Origin: Dicaeum eximium
Taxonomy: Eukaryota > Chordata > Aves > Passeriformes > Dicaeidae
DNA length: 64,000 nt
Direction: 5' to 3'
NCBI GenBank assembly: GCA_013396995.1
Contig: VWZP01008343.1
Span: 1,060,208 to 1,124,207, forward strand
Below, piece after piece: positions 1-10,150 of the stretch. The notes beneath the pieces were generated by a model. That model did not search any database and was not told the DNA's origin. It worked only from the letters and a program-made list of their open reading frames with translations. The translations under genes and the position numbers were made by a program. Position 1 is the first letter of the stretch. Every line of letters begins with the position of its first letter.

Positions 1-1764
1 GATATTTCTGATAGGGATAGGAAGTATGAGAGCTATAAAAAGGAAATGAACTTGGGATTGGAAGTAGGTAATGGAAGACTATATTGTTGCAAAAAACATA
101 TTACTTTTTACTAAATGCTTTTTTTTTCCTCTTTTGCGTTTCTAGTAGGAAATTGTCCATATGAAAGCTAGGAGTAGCAGATAGATCAAGAACCATATGA
201 GTACATCCCAGGTTTATCTACCACTTCTTGCCAGCCTGGTGACAGTTTGAAAAGCTTGTTTTGCTGATGCATCTGCTGTACAAATTCTAATTATTTATTT
301 TATTTCAGCCTATAGTCTGTCCAAAACCAACTCAATTTTTAGTATGGTGGTTCAGTGAAACTTGCCCCTAGGATATCTCTCATTTACTTATTTCTTCTCA
401 GAAAAAAACCCTCCTATTCTCTTTTCTGCCACTAAATTCCTCCCATCTAGTTACAGTGGTAGCATGACAGCTTCATGTAACCTTTAGGATGAATATACAC
501 ACACAACACACAACGAGCACCTACATCTTCAGAATCATTCCTTGGAAAATAGGAAATACATATTACTCAGGCTGGTCCAGTGAAAAGTAGGACTTTTCCA
601 AGGATGTAAAATATAGTATTTTACCCTCTAGATACCTAAGATCTAGCTTTTTCATATGATGAATATTCTAGAAGATATATGGCCAGGATATATTAATTTT
701 GATATCTGCACACCTGAAGGCAGTGCCAGTACAAGCAAGGTTTTAATCCTCATCTTCAGTATAAGAACAAAGGTTCCTTCTATAAAAAGTATTTTTCATA
801 TTTGTTAACTCATAATTCTTATTGCAATGCTTTTGGTTTAAAAACCAAATTTGTATGAAACAAATACTCATATAAACAATGATTAAGAGTATTGTCCAGA
901 TGCTGCATTAACTCTGACAGGCAAATAGGAGGAATTAGAAAGCTCATGGGGCAGAGAGATCACTTAGCAGTTACTGACATAGGCAGCAGATACATGACTC
1001 TGAGGAATTTGACTTTATTTCCATGTAATATAGATTTTGAGTACTGATCAGGTTATTGGGAAAGAAAAACAAAGAAGGAAACAAGCACACACTTACAAAA
1101 ACACCTCTCCTTTGCTTTTCCCAAGTCCTTTAAGTGAGACAGCTGGCATTGTAAGGTGTGGTAGGGGTTTTTCTCTGCTGCTTCTCCTTTCTCAGTCTTC
1201 TTCTACAGAGTGCAATTCCTTTGAAGGTGTAATTGTTTTGGTATGGGATCATCCATATACCACATTCCCACTAGGGAAAATTTTCTTCTGTGACGTCTCC
1301 GCAAACTGCTGTCCCTGCTGTGGCATGCCTGCCCTGCCATGGAGCATGTCCTGCTCATCTGAGCTTGTTGTTTCTCCATTGTTTCCCTCTAATTCCATCC
1401 TCTTTCCCTCTCTCCAGTGCTTACTTGTCATTCTTAAATATATTATTACAAAGGCATGATCACCTCTGCTGATGGGCTCAGACATGTCCTGTATGGTGGG
1501 TCTCTTGGGGAGATGGCAGAAATTTACTGGAACCATGTGTCCAGCACAGGGAAGACCCTGGCCTGTTCTCAAGAGAATACTTGTTTCATTCCTGCTGTCC
1601 ATCTATCTAGTCTGTACTTTGTTTTGTCAAAAAGAAAGTTATGGGAGACCGTGCTAAAAGACTACTGCAGGTGCACCATAAGAAAAATTATTTTTTAATT
1701 TAAATTGAAAGGAAAGGGAAAAAAAAGTCAAAATAAAAGGAATGCACTATCTCTATATCATGGC
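1..1764. other. Unique AT-rich non-coding DNA, no gene recognised
   Basis: I see no recognisable gene or mobile element here. The segment holds a short T-run near 118-128 and a somewhat less AT-rich patch at about 1130-1660. In that patch a 140-codon plus frame (1037-1459) and a 117-codon minus frame (1249-1602) overlap. Neither resembles a known protein, and their overlap on opposite strands suggests locally low stop density rather than coding. Confidence 0.6.
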
Positions 1765-1868
1765 TCAGAAGAGATTAGGCAATTTTCCTAAAGTCTCTGA
1801 GGCAGTCTATGACAGAGGAAGTCATTAAGCCTATGTCCCCTGAACCAGTTCTCACACCACAGAGGAAC
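1765..1868 (-). repeat. MIR-type SINE relic (core region), antisense
   Basis: On the plus strand the sequence runs through blocks resembling the reverse complement of the amniote MIR core. These are a gattaggcaatttt block, then aggcagtctatgacagagg, then a stretch ending in gtcccctgaaccagttctc. The order matches the usual antisense MIR reading (the 'ttaagtgacttgcccaaggtcacacag' region, then the 'tggcagagc' region, then the 'acccaggtctcc' region). The copy is heavily diverged and lacks clear ends, as expected for an element inactive since early amniote evolution. The call is by eye. Confidence 0.5.
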
Positions 1869-4433
1869 TTTTTCATTTTGTAATCATTTTTCTATTTACT
1901 ACCTCCTCTGCCTTGAAGCCTTGAAGCTGCCCTCACTCAACTGCTTTTTGAAACTAACCTTATAGTTTCAATATCTCATAGCAAGATATGGTCACTCATA
2001 TCTTGCATTTTTCACGGTCTTGGAAGAGCTTGAGTATCATTCTCACTTCTCTTTTCCCTATCACACAGAAAGTGAACTGCAGTAGTTGTGAAGTACTGCT
2101 GAACTGACAGGTTAGAACTGCTGCTGACACTGTAGAAAGACTCCCCAAAAGGTTAAAACCTACATTTTTATCAAAGAAAAAAGCAATGAATTATTTGAAC
2201 TGTTCTGTCTTGAACTACGGGTCTTTGAGATAACATATGGAATCACTTAATCCTTCTAACCCATCTTATTTTAACTTTTATATAATCACCTGCAAGTCTG
2301 TAGCACACTTCAGGAGCTGTTAGAGCTGGTAGTAAGACTGATGGGCTGAGTGTCGGCTCAGACTCAGAAGATTCAAGGCAAAAGCAGAAGCCTCAAGTTA
2401 AAGAAAAATATGTTCTTAGATTTTCATACTTTTTAATGGATCTAAACCATACCTCTACAAGTTATTTGTAACAGGCATGAGTCATCTGGTGAAGAAAAAG
2501 GTAATCAGCCCAGTTAATATTTCTTTTTAAAAGGAGTAAATGTATTGACTGAGTCTATCTTAGGGAAAATGCTATCATAGTAGTTGTGCCACATAGTTTT
2601 GAAATCAATTGGACTTGACTGCTGTTCTCATGTGACACATTCAGAGGAACAGATTGATCTGTTTAGTGCAAGGTAAGTACTTACAATTAAGTTTTGATTC
2701 TGTTATGTTACCAGCAGTGAAATAAAGGGGTAAGAGATGAGCAGTAAGATCCTACTTTAAACTACCAAAACCTTGTTAAAAGAATATGGCCCTCTATTCT
2801 ATAAATGTAAGAACTTCAGTCATCATTCAGCAAACCCTATGAACAGATGTTCTTTTTATCTACACATCTGTTTAAAAATACTGAGTCAACATGACGCAGG
2901 TAGTTAAAGATCTGCTGGTCAAGAAGGCATGGAATATACAGAAAGCATCAGAACCAAATAAACTGTAATCTGATAGTCACAAAATACACTTGTGTCTTCC
3001 TAGCCTTAGGATCTGTCTGCACCTAATCAGGTTTTCAGCCAGTTAGTGACATGGCTTTTCCACAAAGTGGTATTATACAATTGGCCAGGCCTGGATTATG
3101 TATTAGAAAAGGAAAAGAAAAGAGCGGTTCTAGTTACACCAGCTTTGCAGAGTCTGGATTATATAATGTACCTCATATTGAATATTGAATCATACTGTAT
3201 GAAAAGTACTGCTTTGCAAACACAGTATATACCTTTCTCTACACTTTACTGCAACCCATCATTAGGAATCTATGAAGCAGGAAAAGCAAAATTGACAGAA
3301 AGGATTCATTTTAAAATACAACTAGACACCATGTTCTTTCATTCAAAACAAAGTGAAACAATAATTGCAGGTGGGCAGAGCCTGCAGAACATAACCAGCT
3401 AACCCTAACTGAATGCTGGCTTTCCATTATTAAAGTGGGTGAATTTGGCATTTGCCACTTCTTTTACCTGAATCAGCACATGAATTTGTCTTCTTCTGAG
3501 TCAATTACCAAGCACTTTTGTTATAAATGACAGGCAAACTAACGAGAACTCTTGTTCTACAAGAATTTATTTTGAAGACACAAACAGTTTAAGCACAGAT
3601 CTTGTCTCCAAGAACTTTCTTCTTTCATATTTATATAGGTATTTTGAATATAGTTAAATTGATTACCCCCAATCCATGACAATCCTGTATCAGAAGAAAT
3701 AAGAAATAAGAAAGGAAACCATCATCTTCCTCAAACTTTGTCAAAATCAAGCAAGTTGTCAAAATCAATTGAGCTAAAGGATTGAATCTTTTTAGCCTCA
3801 TGGATCAGACTCAAACCAAAAAATCCACTTCTGCTTCATGTATATGCAAATGCGATGCAAATACGATGAGAAAATTAAGAAGACTTCTTCACATATTTTG
3901 TTGAATTTTGGATTGAGTTCTGAGTCCCTGAGTTACCAAAAATAGCACAAAATACATTGCCTAGAGTATGAGTTTGCAACCAGGTCACAAACCAATTGAC
4001 TTGCACTGGATGGATCCAGGTTTTAAAATTCCTTAAACATAATTCAGGGATACAACAGATCTGTTTTGTCAAAAAATGCTCAACCACATGCCCACAAAGT
4101 AGCAGAGAGAGACAAAGGCAGCTGGGGGAGCCCAAATGGGCAATCTGTGTGTGTGTGTTTGCTGGGAACAGTCTTTGTCTGGGCTGGCATGGGGACATGG
4201 AGCTGCAGTACCTTCCTCTCCCTCACTGCCAGACCCAACACGGTGTGTTTTCCTCTAGTGAAATGCAGCAAAAATGGCAGTGTGGTAATGATGGAACAGA
4301 GAGCCTGGATCCCAAGTAACTTAAGTTTTCCTCTGGTTTGTAATGCATACAGCGTGTTTACAGCAAAGCATAACTTTCAATTTGGCTTCTAGCAGTGGCA
4401 TTTATCAGGGTAAAGTAAAAATGGTTACAAATT
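1869..4433. other. Unique non-coding DNA
   Basis: No gene or repeat family recognised. Contains a short (GT)n run at about 4146-4158 and a near-duplicate of a gcaaatacgatg-like 11-mer around 3846-3866. A 118-codon plus frame at 3046-3402 and overlapping frames on both strands at 3875-4392 show no similarity I recognise and look like chance. Confidence 0.55.
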
Positions 4434-4494
4434 GGGAAAAAACACCAGCTTTCAAGTTAAAAAACCCCAACATAACAACAAGAAAACCCAACAG
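4434..4494. repeat. A/C-rich low-complexity tract
   Basis: Runs of A are broken almost only by C (AAAACACC, AAAAAACCCC, AACAACAAG types), with very few G or T. It is one of several similar tracts in this window (26.17, 27.60, 57.5, 58.65, 60.25 and 62.77 kb). Some may be degenerate poly-A tails of retroposed copies, but no body element is visible upstream of this one. Confidence 0.6.
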
Positions 4495-4814
4495 TTCAGA
4501 GTAAAACTTTGAAGTTTATATTTTTAGGTGAAATGTATTTAGCTTACAGCTTGTTCTTAACAGAAATATGCAGCACAGTAAAAAAAGAAAATGTGTTACC
4601 TATGTGCTCCACTATAGTCCTTCAATAGCACTATAATTGCTGTTTAGTTAATAAGCTTAGGTGCCAGTGATAAGTGAATTTATGTGTTGCATAATGATGA
4701 TAATAGCTGGAAAAAACTTTGCCAAATGAGACAACAAAAAAGAAATATTACAGTCCAAATTGCACATAACTACTTTTTTCCTTTTAGTGCAATCAGGAAT
4801 CAAATACTGTATAG

Positions 4815-4870
4815 TTGTTTTCATCTCTATTTACTGTAAAATGAGAATAATAACTCTATATGATTCATGA
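4815..4870 (+). repeat. MIR-type SINE relic (3' core)
   Basis: The stretch ttttcatctctatttactg followed by taaaatgagaataataactc matches the most conserved part of the MIR core (the 'tttcctcatctgtaaaatggggataataat' region) with a small insertion. Only about 55 bp is convincing, and no flanking body or tail is recognisable. Chance similarity of an AT-rich segment is possible. Confidence 0.4.
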
Positions 4871-7800
4871 CAGATGCCAGTGACACCAAGTTACACACCT
4901 GTGGAGAGTAGGATGTTATAATCCCATTGTGATTAGGAAGATATATGCTTACTGTTCTGCAGTGAGGATGGATTGTTTACTTTTCCTATTAGGTCTGTAA
5001 TTAATCACCCATGTTTGATCTGTGTGATACCAAATGGATTTAGTATCCAACATTGCTTAAGTAGCATGCTGGTTTGCACAATACCCATTGTTTTTTATTA
5101 AGAGATGCCTCTGTAAAGGACACTACAATTTTATTTTTCCTTACATAACCTCTATTTATTTGAACAGAAAATTGTACTGCTGTGACTAGAAAGTGATAAC
5201 CAGAGAAAATATGTCTGTGGAAAAAAATGTTTCTGAGTTACCATTCCTGCACTGAATAAATATTTTCCTTTTACATAATTAAAGTACCCTTTTACAAAGT
5301 GCATTAAATAAGAACTAAACAAGCCTTAAAGGAACAAAAATCTTTATAGTTTACTTTCTATTGCAAGACTTCTTTGGTGGGAAAAAAGTTTTGTGTGGGT
5401 TAAATTACCCACATCTGAATTTACTATATCTAGATTTTGGAATAGTAGAGCTCTGGAAAAAGTGAATAGAACTTATGGCCAACTTTGCCTAAAGTCAAGT
5501 CATTACTGGCTGTCAGAGTCCAATACTCTCTCTGATGAGGATATTTTAGAGATTCAACACATGGAGGGTGTTTAATGAAGTTTACTCTAAAATTTGCTTA
5601 CTTGTAGATTATTAGTACTACATGGGATTTCTGATTTAGCAGAGTAATATAAAATATAGTGAAATCACAATAAAATTACAACTGTAAGCTACACATAGCA
5701 AAATATAGTAATTGCAATACATAGTTCAATAATAGTTCAATCAATTCGTTTCCATTATTGGTTTCTATATTTTCACTGTCAAGACCCTGGTTGTTCCCAG
5801 TTCCCTGGCAGGATTATGTGGGTTAAAGCCAGCTCAAGCCCACTGTTCACCACAAAATTCTTTTCACAGTTGTCTATTTTTTATACATTATGTTGGGCTA
5901 AACTACCTGTTCACTTTTCTTGTGCTGAGGAATTCTAACTTACAGAGACATTCAAACAAACTCAGAGGGAAACACACCATCAGCTCACCAACTCAGCTGC
6001 TGGACAGCCAAAACAAAAGCCACTCTCCAGTTCCTTCTGTCAGGTACTTAGGAACAGCTGTGATCAGTCACACGCTGCATCATACTCTGAATTTTGTAGA
6101 CACATTTTCCATCTCCTTTGAGCCTTCTTCACTTTTGGAGTTTTATTGGTCAGTCACATTGATGTATTCAGGACATTCATGTGGCTATCATGAGGATCAC
6201 CACTGTCAAGATGAACTGGTTTTGAGAAGATGTCAAGACAGCAATTGAGAGCTATTGGCTGTGGTTGTGTCATGACTACTAGCCTACACCATGGAAAGGA
6301 ACAAATTCATCTTTCCATGAATTATGAAGTGGGATAGGAACTTCTGAAGCTTGGCAAATCATTAAAGATTGTCTTTAATATATGATATTTCTGTGTGGTT
6401 TAGATCGTTGTGTTTAGATTATTCAGCACATGCAGTCAGGGAAGGAAGCAGGAAGCACTCATTATTCCTTTACTTTTGTTACCCACTTTGCATGATACTG
6501 TGTTTGCTTGGTGTATCTAAAGAACTGGACTGGAATTTGATTTGGATGCTGTATTTATAAACTAGTTCACCTCAAAATGGTGAGATAATTCTCCAACAGC
6601 TCTGGGATTTGCTGTTTTTCAAATGAAAACAAGGTAAACAATTTTTTTCTTAAGGAAGGGTGTACAAAAAAGAGTTTTTTACTGAGATTTTATTCCTTGT
6701 TTGTTTGCTGCCTTTCTGAAGGCAATAAATGCAAAGCCAGGGTACTAAACAAATTAAACTACAGTACATCAGCAGTACGGTCAAATGGCTGTTTAACATC
6801 ACAGTTGCTTAGTCCACACAGTTACCTTGCACATCTCCTCTGTCCCTGTCCCATCTAGAAATTTGACACCAGTCTCCATCAGCTCCTTTCCTCCCATGCC
6901 TTGCTTTACATGCAAAAAGGATCTGAGTGTTTCATGCTAAGAGAAATGTGGCTTGGCAGGGTTGGATCAGGGGAAGCAGAACCCTGGATGAACTGTGGAG
7001 CTTGTGAGACACGAGGAGAGATAGAGCAGTAGGGTGCTGGAGAGGGGAAGAGGAAGTCCCTGACTCCCAAGTCAGTGTTTGGATTCCGAGTCAGGGATCA
7101 ACATTCAAACACAAGACTGCCTGAGAGTGGGGGTATGTCCTAGAAGGATTTGTCTCAGTGGATTAATATTGCTTATGCTTAATGGTAATTTCAACATCTA
7201 CTCAAATGCATTTTGCTTTCCTGCATTAGAAAGGAATACTCATACAATCCTGTGAGATAAGTTTCAGCTTGTTTCCTGAAGAAAGGGGTCTTTGGATTAT
7301 CAATGATACAAATATTTTTTCCTTAATTGAAAATGTGAGAATTTATATCACAATTTATGTCAAATTATGAAAATTAAATTATGAATTAACTATGAACACA
7401 GACCATGAAAAAAAAGAACCAGATCAAACAATGTATACATAGAATTCTATGCTGAATAGATATGTGATATATTTTGATTAACATCTTATTTTTGAAAAAT
7501 TGTGGGCCAAATTAAGATTGTAGGCCCACTAAGAAGAGAAACCACCCCTTTAGATTCATCCATCTTTCTAATCTGACTTGGTGCAGTGTTAAAATATTTG
7601 AAGTGAAACTCCTGCATTGCTCATGAAATGAAGAAAAGATGATAACTATGGTGATATGATATTGACATTTACAAGTATAGGGCAAGAATCTTATGCTGTC
7701 AGTATATTTTTTCATCATCCACTGATAATGAAAAACCAACAAAATGTTTGGTTAACTGAAATGAGAATTTCAAGTAGACTTTCAAACATGGAATTTCAGG

Positions 7801-8703
7801 GTAAGAGGGGGAATACACTTATAGCAGAAAAATAAAGAAAATATAATATTAAAATACATAATTCTCAGGAAAATGCTAAAGCTACTGCCATGAAAAACCT
7901 TCAGAGTCACTGAAGGTGTTAGGAAACTTGTATTTTTAGAAGGATGTAACTTGTAATACAGTTAGTCTTGTGTAGATGAGATGAATTATTACATTCACTA
8001 TTCAGGAGAAATTAAAAATATATTTATATTTGTAAGTTAGGAAACGTGTATTAAAGACATGGTTTTAAAACTGGGTTTTCAAAAGAAAAACACCAGTGGG
8101 ATGAATCACAGTTTTCTGAATACTTTATGGAGAGCTGGGTATTTTTGTCACCCTGTTCACTGTCATGTTTTCTTTGCTTGTTCTTTCTTCATTTCCTTGG
8201 CTCTTCAGGAAGAACTAGGAAACTTTTTTCTTTCCTAGTGAGTCCAGAGAGATGCCTAATTCTTATGTCATTGCAATTTAGATACTGCTAGACTTGCTGA
8301 CAGGTGTCTCAGAAACTCCTTTTGTGAATTCTGGTATTGTTGGCATACAGTTGCTTTAGAGGACAGCAGAGCTGTTGGCACTGCATGGAAAAGTTAACAA
8401 GCATTCAGTCTGAATCAGTGAAGATTCTCTCCAAATCTTTTGATGCTTCAAGGCCCCTGGACATTGCTTTGACTAGAGAAGTCCAGGGCTCTATCATACT
8501 CTTGCCATGTCCCTCTGCTGTATTGAAGAGACTAAAGAGATGTGTCAGATAACTGCGAGCTGTTAGAAGGCTAGATGCTTAAACTAAACACAGAGGGATG
8601 AGGAAAAAGATCATTTATGGATGTGCACAGCCTAACTCTACCGCCAGCAGCACTGCAATTGAAACTGAGAAGAAATTTCCTGAGGAAAAATTAATTGTGT
8701 TGT
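4871..8703. other. Unique AT-rich non-coding DNA
   Basis: No coding gene or transposon recognised. A slightly GC-richer, purine-rich patch lies at about 6930-7140 and contains a 10-bp perfect inverted repeat (7057-7097). A 108-codon plus frame at 5922-6248 and short frames near 7.5 and 8.4 kb have no recognisable domain. Confidence 0.55.
7057..7097. repeat. Perfect 10-bp inverted repeat, 21-nt spacer
   Basis: The arms TCCCTGACTC (7057-7066) and GAGTCAGGGA (7088-7097) are exact reverse complements. The spacer repeats part of the arm (AAGTCAGTG), so a direct-repeat component is also present. It may be a small hairpin-forming site or a chance event in a GC-richer patch. Confidence 0.75.
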
Positions 8704-8882
8704 TCTTTTCTTTTCTTTTCTTTTCTTTTCTTTTCTTTTCTTTTCTTTTCTTTTCTTTTCTTTTCTTTTCTTTTCTTTTCTTTTCTTTTCTTTTCTTTTC
8801 TTTTCTTTTCTTTTCTTTTCTTTTCTTTGCTTTTCTTTGCTTTTCTTTGCTTTTCTTTTCTTTTTTCTTCTTTTTTTTTTTT
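8704..8882. repeat. (TTTTC)n pentanucleotide microsatellite
   Basis: About 24 near-perfect tandem TTTTC units run from 8704 to about 8825. They are followed by three 10-bp TTTTCTTTGC variant units (about 8821-8855) and a degenerating T-rich end to 8882. The plus strand is wholly pyrimidine apart from the variant G positions. Translated, it gives pentapeptide-repeat frames on both strands (8598-8966 plus, 8615-8896 minus), which are artefacts. Length is probably polymorphic and may be collapsed in assembly. Confidence 0.97.
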
Positions 8883-9126
8883 GCCAACACCTTCAATGAG
8901 TGGCTTTGTTCATGTATCTACACAAGAACTTACAAACTGAATGCTTGTGTAGAATTTCATAGCTAAAAATATTTCTTCCACAGAGCTATGAATATTTGAA
9001 AATGTATCTCTACCACAGAGATGAACAACAATTCTATGCTTTGCCCTGATGATCAGCAATCACTGCAATGCAATGGAAATAGTATTTTCCACCTGCAATG
9101 CTATGAACTATAAATAATTTAACATG

Positions 9127-9624
9127 TTATAAAGTGACTGATATATCACAGTACTTGGAGGTGTTTTCCAGGAATGACTTAAATTTTGCAGCAATTGTAC
9201 TGTCATTTCCAGAAGTAACTTTCTGTAAGAGCACAAGGACTCCAAGTAGTGGCACTGACCAAGTGAAGATGAGCAGCTGATAAACACTTCCATACACACA
9301 TACATAGCTCCCTAGTTCACTGTGAGTACAGAGGCATCCAATGAAGGCCCCAGAATGATCCAGAACTAAAATCACATTTCCAGCTCTGAATATCGCGTCA
9401 TCTGATTTCTTAGAAGCTGTCACAGTACCATAGAGCTCATTAAGTCCAGCAGTCCATCTTCCTGCCCATACAGGAATGTTCTCCACAGTATTCTCTGAGG
9501 TGTATTTTCTGGTTTTTGACCTGTGTGGGTTTTGAAATTTCCATGCAAAAAATATCGCAATGTTACTTTGGGACACACAGTTCAGGTCTCCTTGGGAAAA
9601 TGTTGAACAAATTCCTTGCAGCAA
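9127..9624 (-). other. 165-codon open frame of unknown origin
   Basis: A continuous minus-strand frame of 165 codons starts at ATG (9624) and ends at 9127. It is the second-longest frame in the window; the longest is a CR1 relic. The C-terminal half has a hydrophobic segment (about residues 115-135: a YQLLIFTWSVPLLGVLVLLQ run) that could span a membrane. The N-terminal half is basic and polar. I recognise no family, catalytic motif or retroviral signature. The surrounding sequence has more CpG than its flanks (two at about 9393-9396, others near 9552, 9644 and 9694). A frame this long is roughly what chance gives once in 64 kb, so coding status is unproven. It could be a fragment of a retroposed gene, an unrecognised ERV piece, or noise. 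Confidence 0.25.
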
Positions 9625-10150
9625 AGTCAGTAGAGCAGCTCACCTCGAGTGAAGTAAATGTGGCAGTGTTGAGGAAACTTCCCAGACTGATCACGTAAGA
9701 GGCTCCCTGGCAGTCACACTCCACCACCCCAGGCTGACACTGCTGGGACCGAAGCCCTTTTGCAGAGGGTGGCTCCAGTGACCGTGTCCTCCTTGGCTCC
9801 TCACACACCCACCAGGTTTCCTCACCAGCTCAGCCCCAGGTTTCCCAAGGCAGATGTCTCTTTCCATACAGCCATTCAAGGTGTAGTAATGCAGAAACAG
9901 CCTGAGCAGGTGCCCCCAGGGAGGACATCAAGGAACCCCTGGGCTTGTATATCCTCACATTCCAAGGGTGTCAAAGTCTCAGCTCTTCCTACAGATTACT
10001 CAGCTTTGCTGTACCTCTCACTGTCCATTCCCCTGGCTGAGACACAGGTTCCTGAGATCTTTGTTAACCAAAGGGTCTGCAGTTCATGACCTCCTGCCTT
10101 GGGCTCCGGCCACCTGGAGCTCAACCTGCAGCTTCCACTGCATCTGCACC
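9320..10150. other. GC- and CpG-richer, stop-poor island
   Basis: This block is visibly richer in C and G than the flanking AT-rich DNA, and its right half (9690-10150) is dominated by CCC, CAGC and CTC words. Both strands carry overlapping frames: 9127-9624, 9563-9808 and 9691-9879 on minus, 9760-10089 and 9968-10201 on plus. That pattern fits low stop density in GC-rich DNA better than one true gene. Candidate explanations are an unrecognised LTR or non-autonomous element, a decayed retrocopy, or a small regulatory or transcribed region. No terminal repeats or poly-A tail could be identified. Confidence 0.45.

Noticed and set aside
30..50. TATAAAAAGG as a core promoter
   Set aside because: TATA-like words are common in AT-rich DNA, and no transcribed unit follows.
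1037..1602. 140-codon plus frame overlapped by a 117-codon minus frame
   Set aside because: No recognisable domain, opposite-strand overlap, and lengths expected by chance in 64 kb.
3046..3402. 118-codon plus frame
   Set aside because: No recognisable motif and no splice or promoter context.
8704..8860. Regularly repeated units that might suggest a CRISPR-like array
   Set aside because: The unit is 5 bp with no spacers, and the host is a vertebrate.
8598..8966. Open frames on both strands with pentapeptide repeats (FLFFS-type and KKRKE-type)
   Set aside because: They are direct translations of the (TTTTC)n microsatellite; no unique protein sequence of any length accompanies them.
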